From assembly GCA_016282685.1 (NCBI GenBank), contig JAEELM010000049.1, positions 1 through 40,884 on the forward strand: a DNA stretch of 40,884 nt, given 5' to 3'. Each line of letters opens with the position of its first letter. Position 1 is the stretch's first letter. Shown here piece by piece: positions 37,275-40,884 of this stretch. A model generated the notes under the pieces. The model was given only the letters and a program-made list of their open reading frames with translations. It had not been told where the DNA came from and did no database searches. Source of the DNA: Elusimicrobiaceae bacterium. Lineage in GTDB: Bacteria; Elusimicrobiota; Elusimicrobia; Elusimicrobiales; Elusimicrobiaceae. A program made the position numbers and the translations under genes.

Positions 37275-38165
37275 GTGGACACAGCGGAAATCTTAAAAAA
37301 AGTCCGGCAGATTGAAATTCAAACCAACAAATTGGTGTCGGAAACGTTTGCCGGGGAATATCTAAGCACGTTCAAAGGCCAGGGGATTGAATTTTCCGAA
37401 GTAAGGGAATATACCCCCGGGGATGATGTGCGCGATATCGATTGGAACGTTACCGCACGCGCCGGTGTGCCCTACATCAAAAAATTCAATGAAGAGCGCG
37501 AACTGACCGTATTTATTGCCTGTGATGTATCCGGCTCCGGCCAATTCGGTTCGGCCGATAAATTAAAATTGGAAGCCGCCGCAGAACTGGCCGCTTTGTT
37601 TGCTTTCTCTGCACTGCACAATAATGATAAAGTAGGGTTACTGCTTTTCTCGGACCAAGTGGAATTATTCCTCCCCCCTCGCAAAGGGCAAAAACATATT
37701 CTGCGTCTGATACGTGAACTGGTGGCTTTTGAACCCAAACGGACCCGCACCGATATCGGCCTATGTTTGCAAACCCTTTTAAAAGTGATGAAACATTCCG
37801 GCATTGTGGTATTGATTTCAGATTTTATTGCGCCGGCTTCTTCGTTTGAAAAACCTTTCAAACTGGCTGCCAAAAAATTTGATTTAATTCCCGTCATCTT
37901 GCAAGATAAATTGGAAAGTTCCTTACCGCATTTGCCGGTCTGCGTAGATGTGGTAGACCCGGAAACCGGAGAAGAAGATTTCCTTTCTTTGGCTGATGAA
38001 GATTTAAACAACACATTTCAAAAATACCAAGAACAAAAAATGAAAGATTTAACCCATTTGTTTAACCCTTACAAGGTGGAACCGATTATCATTGACACGG
38101 CTGCTTCTACGGCCGATCCGGTAGTCGCTTTTTTCAAACAACGGGCTAAAAAAATAAGAAAGTAA
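37275..38165 (+). CDS. DUF58 protein of the Bat cluster
   Basis: 296 residues. FAGEYLSTFKGQGIEFSEVREY then PGDDVRDIDWNVTARAG near residues 30-65 is the DUF58 signature, and a VWA-like fold follows (IACDVSGSG as a MIDAS DxSxS variant, LISDF later). It is soluble and is the constant partner of MoxR. GTG 37275 is preferred: GGAGGG ends four bases before it, while the GTG at 37260, overlapping the moxR stop, lies upstream of that ribosome site. The next gene begins one base after its stop. The precise role is unknown in the family; metal-dependent protein binding is expected. Confidence 0.88.
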   Translation: MDTAEILKKVRQIEIQTNKLVSETFAGEYLSTFKGQGIEFSEVREYTPGDDVRDIDWNVTARAGVPYIKKFNEERELTVFIACDVSGSGQFGSADKLKLEAAAELAALFAFSALHNNDKVGLLLFSDQVELFLPPRKGQKHILRLIRELVAFEPKRTRTDIGLCLQTLLKVMKHSGIVVLISDFIAPASSFEKPFKLAAKKFDLIPVILQDKLESSLPHLPVCVDVVDPETGEEDFLSLADEDLNNTFQKYQEQKMKDLTHLFNPYKVEPIIIDTAASTADPVVAFFKQRAKKIRK

Positions 38166-38166
38166 T

Positions 38167-39075
38167 ATGAAAAAAATAATTCTTTGCGGACTCTTTCTTT
38201 TTACAGGCGGACTTGTAACCTCTCAAACGGTATCCGTGGCCGAGCAACACTTGCCGCAAACGGCCTCTTTTGCAAAACCGTTCCAAGCCCGGCTTGTACT
38301 TTCGCACACCCCGGGTTATACACTGCAACTGCCCGAGCAACCCCCGCAGGATTTTGAAATTACCGAACAAAAATTAACCCCCTCCTCCGAAGGAACCGCC
38401 CAATTGGAATTGACCGTTATGCCTTTCACTTTGCAGGCCTCCACCTTTACGGTTACGCTTGATTTATTACAGGGTGCAACGGTTGTTTCTTCCACAACCT
38501 TGGAATTTCCCATTACCGTAAACCCGGTCCAATTATTTAAAGATAAAGAGCTGCGTGAAATCCGCAACCCCAAGGTACCGGTCAGCTGGTTGACGTGGTT
38601 GCTTATCTTGCTGGCATTACTGATACTGTTTGCCGTACTATTTTGGTGGCGCAAACGGTTGGAAAAAGAAGACGGCCCCTCTTGGCAACGCTTCGGCCCG
38701 CAAAAAGATACACGCCCTTGCCACGTAATCGCTCTTTCCCAAATTGACGCTCTTTTGGATAGCGGCCTGTGGGAACAAAAACAATACAAAATATTCTACA
38801 TTACCCTTTCTGATATCTTGCGCGAGTATTTGCAACGCCGTTTTAATATGGATGTATCCGCTGACACGTCAGCCGAATTATTGCGCCATGCAAAAAAAGA
38901 AACCGTTATGACCCCGGTACTGCCCGATTTGAAAGAATTTTTATCTTCGGGAGATTTGGTAAAATTCGCCAAAGTCATCCCCAGCGAAACAGTCCGCAAC
39001 CGCGATATTACTTTCTTGCGCCGCATCATTGAACAAACTGTTCCGCCCCCACCGCCTTCGGAGAGTGCCCAATGA
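38167..39075 (+). CDS. BatD-like membrane protein
   Basis: 302 residues. Signal peptide (KKIILCGLFLFTGGLVTS), a periplasmic beta-sandwich part (about 20-135, FTVTLDLLQGATVVSSTTLEFP), one membrane segment (WLTWLLILLALLILFAVLFW) and a helical cytoplasmic domain (about 165-295, FYITLSDILREYLQRRFNMD). This layout fits BatD/DUF4381-type proteins found between DUF58 and BatA genes; here the periplasmic half is short. It overlaps batA by four bases (ATGA). The assignment rests more on layout and position than on motifs. Confidence 0.7.
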   Translation: MKKIILCGLFLFTGGLVTSQTVSVAEQHLPQTASFAKPFQARLVLSHTPGYTLQLPEQPPQDFEITEQKLTPSSEGTAQLELTVMPFTLQASTFTVTLDLLQGATVVSSTTLEFPITVNPVQLFKDKELREIRNPKVPVSWLTWLLILLALLILFAVLFWWRKRLEKEDGPSWQRFGPQKDTRPCHVIALSQIDALLDSGLWEQKQYKIFYITLSDILREYLQRRFNMDVSADTSAELLRHAKKETVMTPVLPDLKEFLSSGDLVKFAKVIPSETVRNRDITFLRRIIEQTVPPPPPSESAQ

Positions 39076-40199
39076 ACTTATTATTCTTACTTTCCGTTTT
39101 TCTGTTATTTGTGGTATGGTTAGCCGGGCATTTTTATCCCGCTTACCCGCGCTTAAGAACGTTCTTGTTAGCCGGGCTGACGGGGTTGGCCATCTTCAGT
39201 TTTTTTGGTTGGATGTTTGTGCGCTTCCTGGCCGGACGAATAGAATTTGCACATCCCTATGCGCTGTTGCTATTGTTAATCCCGTTCATGATTGCCACGG
39301 CAACCGCCGTATTCAAAGAACAGTTTGAGAGAAGAATTAATTTCCCGTTGGCACATTTGAAACCGGACCAGATTTCTCTGCGCGTATTGTTCACCCAATG
39401 GTTAGCTCCGCTTCTTTATATTTTATCTCTCTGTTTGCTGGTCGTTGCTTTAGCGCGCCCCATGCGCGTGGAACGCACCTTGATTCCCCCCACCGAAGGG
39501 GTAGATATCATTTTGCTGATGGACGTCTCGGCTTCTATGCAAAAAGATGATTTCTTACCGTCTCGTTTTGTGGCCGCACAGGAAACGGCCAAACGCTTCG
39601 TATCCCAGCGCCCCAGCGACCGTATCGGCCTAGTGGTATTTGCCAAACAAGCTATGTTGCAAGCCCCGCTGACGTTGGACCACGAAGCCTTACAAGATTA
39701 TATTTCTTCTATGTTTTTGGGAATGGTAAATCCGAACTGGACAGCCATTGGGGACGGATTGGCCATTGCCACCACTCATTTGAAAGATTCCAAGGCCAAA
39801 AGTAAAGTGATCATTTTACTTACCGACGGTGATTCCAACGCCGGCACGGTAACCCCGGTGTTGGCGGCCAAAGCGGCCCAAAGTTACGGTATCCGCGTCT
39901 ATGCAATTGGTACAGCCAGCCCGCCCGGGCAAGACCCTTTCTCCAGTTCAGAAGATGAAATCAACGAAGGCCTTTTGATGGAAATTGCCCAGCTGACCGG
40001 CGGTAAATTTTATCGCGCAAAAAATGAACAGGAACTCAAACAAATTTACGATAAAATTAACGAATTGGAAACGACCGTCTTTACCCCGTCTGCTTCCGTT
40101 CATAAAACAGACGTTTACTTCCCGCTGTTATGGTGGGCCTTGTGCGGGGTGCTGGCGGCCTTCTTCCTGGAGAAACTTGTTTTTATAAGGATACCTTAA
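39072..40199 (+). CDS. batA: VWA-domain protein BatA
   Basis: 375 residues. The usual BatA body starts near residue 60 (IEFAHPYALLLLLIPF), with a membrane segment, a second one near 120 (LAPLLYILSLCLLVVALARP), a VWA domain (MDVSASMQ, the MIDAS DxSxS; GDGLAIAT; LLTDGDSN) and an anchoring C-terminal membrane segment. The first ~58 residues add two more membrane segments not usual for BatA. The VWA domain should face the periplasm and bind a partner through a metal ion. Start and upstream stop overlap as ATGA. Confidence 0.9.
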   Translation: MNLLFLLSVFLLFVVWLAGHFYPAYPRLRTFLLAGLTGLAIFSFFGWMFVRFLAGRIEFAHPYALLLLLIPFMIATATAVFKEQFERRINFPLAHLKPDQISLRVLFTQWLAPLLYILSLCLLVVALARPMRVERTLIPPTEGVDIILLMDVSASMQKDDFLPSRFVAAQETAKRFVSQRPSDRIGLVVFAKQAMLQAPLTLDHEALQDYISSMFLGMVNPNWTAIGDGLAIATTHLKDSKAKSKVIILLTDGDSNAGTVTPVLAAKAAQSYGIRVYAIGTASPPGQDPFSSSEDEINEGLLMEIAQLTGGKFYRAKNEQELKQIYDKINELETTVFTPSASVHKTDVYFPLLWWALCGVLAAFFLEKLVFIRIP

Positions 40200-40201
40200 A
40201 T

Positions 40202-40884
40202 ATGAATTTATTTGCCCAACCCATTTATCTGCTTTACGCCTTGCCCGTTTTAGCGGGTTTGTGGCTGGTATCTTTTTTGGGGGGACGCCTCAAACGCCAC
40301 TACGTGCATGCTTTGTTTGGCAAAAGTGCGTATGAAAAACTAACGGCCCGTTTGCGGGCTCCGTCTCGCTGGCAAACGGTCTTTTTCTTCCTGGGGATTT
40401 TCTTCTTGTTCGTCGCTTTAGCCGGGCCTCAATGGGGAACGGAGATCGTAGAAACGGAAGGACAATTCGCCCAAACCGTTATTGCGGTAGATGTATCGGC
40501 CTCCATGCGCGCGCAAGATTTACAACCCGACCGTTTAGACAACGCCAAACAAATGCTCCAGATGTTAGTCAATCAACTCAAAGACGAACGCATAGGCATT
40601 ATCGCTTTTACTTCCCAGGCATTTATTCAATGTCCCATTACCACCGATACCGAAGCCTTGGAGTATTTTATTGCCGGATTACAACCGGATATGTTACCGA
40701 TACCGGGCACTTCTCTGGCGGCCCCGGTCACATTGGCCGCACATATGCTTTCCAAATATCCGGGGAAAAAAGCCCTTATCTTATTGACTGACGGCGAAGA
40801 CCACGCCCCGGAAGAACTCAAAAAAGCTACCCAAATTTCCCTGGAACATAACATTCGCGTATTGGCGATCGGGATCGGTACTCC
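40202..40884 (+). CDS. batB: VWA-domain protein BatB, cut by the window end
   Basis: Reads from the ATG at 40202, two bases after the batA stop, and stays open to the last base (227 complete codons). Two membrane segments (IYLLYALPVLAGLWLVSFL and VFFFLGIFFLFVALAGP) are followed by a VWA domain with an intact MIDAS: VDVSASMR, the PGTSLAAPV threonine loop and LLTDGEDH. The order after BatA and the N-terminus mark it as BatB. The C-terminal membrane anchor or TPR part is beyond the window. Confidence 0.9.
   Translation, partial: MNLFAQPIYLLYALPVLAGLWLVSFLGGRLKRHYVHALFGKSAYEKLTARLRAPSRWQTVFFFLGIFFLFVALAGPQWGTEIVETEGQFAQTVIAVDVSASMRAQDLQPDRLDNAKQMLQMLVNQLKDERIGIIAFTSQAFIQCPITTDTEALEYFIAGLQPDMLPIPGTSLAAPVTLAAHMLSKYPGKKALILLTDGEDHAPEELKKATQISLEHNIRVLAIGIGT

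Noticed and set aside
37472-38014. 180-codon minus-strand frame
   Set aside because: Antisense to the DUF58 gene, which has clear family motifs; the Ser/Asn-rich text is a shadow.

Overview
The window looks like chromosome of a fermentative, Gram-negative-type bacterium of medium GC. It has lipoproteins with lipoboxes, a periplasmic macroglobulin, a Bat (VWA/MoxR) cluster, a GlcNAc phosphotransferase system and AdhE. The mix of a Bacteroidota-like Bat cluster and macroglobulin with a PTS and a NadD/YqeK/LytR_C/RsfS cluster suggests a host-associated Elusimicrobiota-like organism. That placement is inference; no rRNA or other phylogenetic marker was used.

Layout. (1) 1-4.4 kb: surface-polysaccharide genes, namely a flippase, an envelope lipoprotein on the other strand, a polyprenyl-phosphate sugar-1-phosphate transferase and a UDP-galactopyranose-mutase-like flavoprotein. 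(2) 4.4-8.6 kb: a housekeeping run of a fused NadD-YqeK, a membrane LytR_C protein, RsfS with a long lysine-rich tail, and ArgS, closed by a strong terminator. (3) 8.6-15.1 kb: a frameshifted ankyrin gene and a 1971-residue macroglobulin that lacks the thioester. (4) 15.2-17.3 kb: an EIIA-NagA fusion, a MerR regulator and tRNA-Pro(GGG). (5) 17.3-19.2 kb: a small cassette between two identical 88-bp copies of tRNA-Pro(CGG) plus upstream flank, carrying a secreted ChaN/TraB-like protein and a broken secreted gene. (6) 19.4-25.1 kb: a DUF2157/GDYXXLXY membrane pair, small broken genes, secreted proteins of unknown function, an alpha/beta hydrolase and cysK. (7) 25.3-28.6 kb: adhE and cysE. (8) 28.7-33.4 kb, minus strand: ptsI (EIIA-HPr-EI fusion), nagE (IICB) and nagB. 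(9) 33.6-36.2 kb: three tandem paralogous membrane proteins of an unrecognised family. (10) 36.3 kb to the end: moxR, DUF58, BatD-like, batA and batB (cut by the window end).

How the genes work together. The clearest system is GlcNAc use. EI and HPr are fused behind one EIIA, a second collinear EIIA is fused to the deacetylase NagA 14 kb away, the membrane component is IICB only, and NagB finishes the route to fructose-6-phosphate. CysE and CysK together make cysteine. AdhE disposes of reducing power as ethanol. The Bat cluster is a MoxR-ATPase/VWA envelope system.

No stretch over 300 bases lacks a gene or gene remnant. Four short genes each carry one apparent single-base frameshift, while very long genes are intact. 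Several genes have no visible Shine-Dalgarno sequence, and some have a -10 box almost touching the start codon, which suggests leaderless transcripts.
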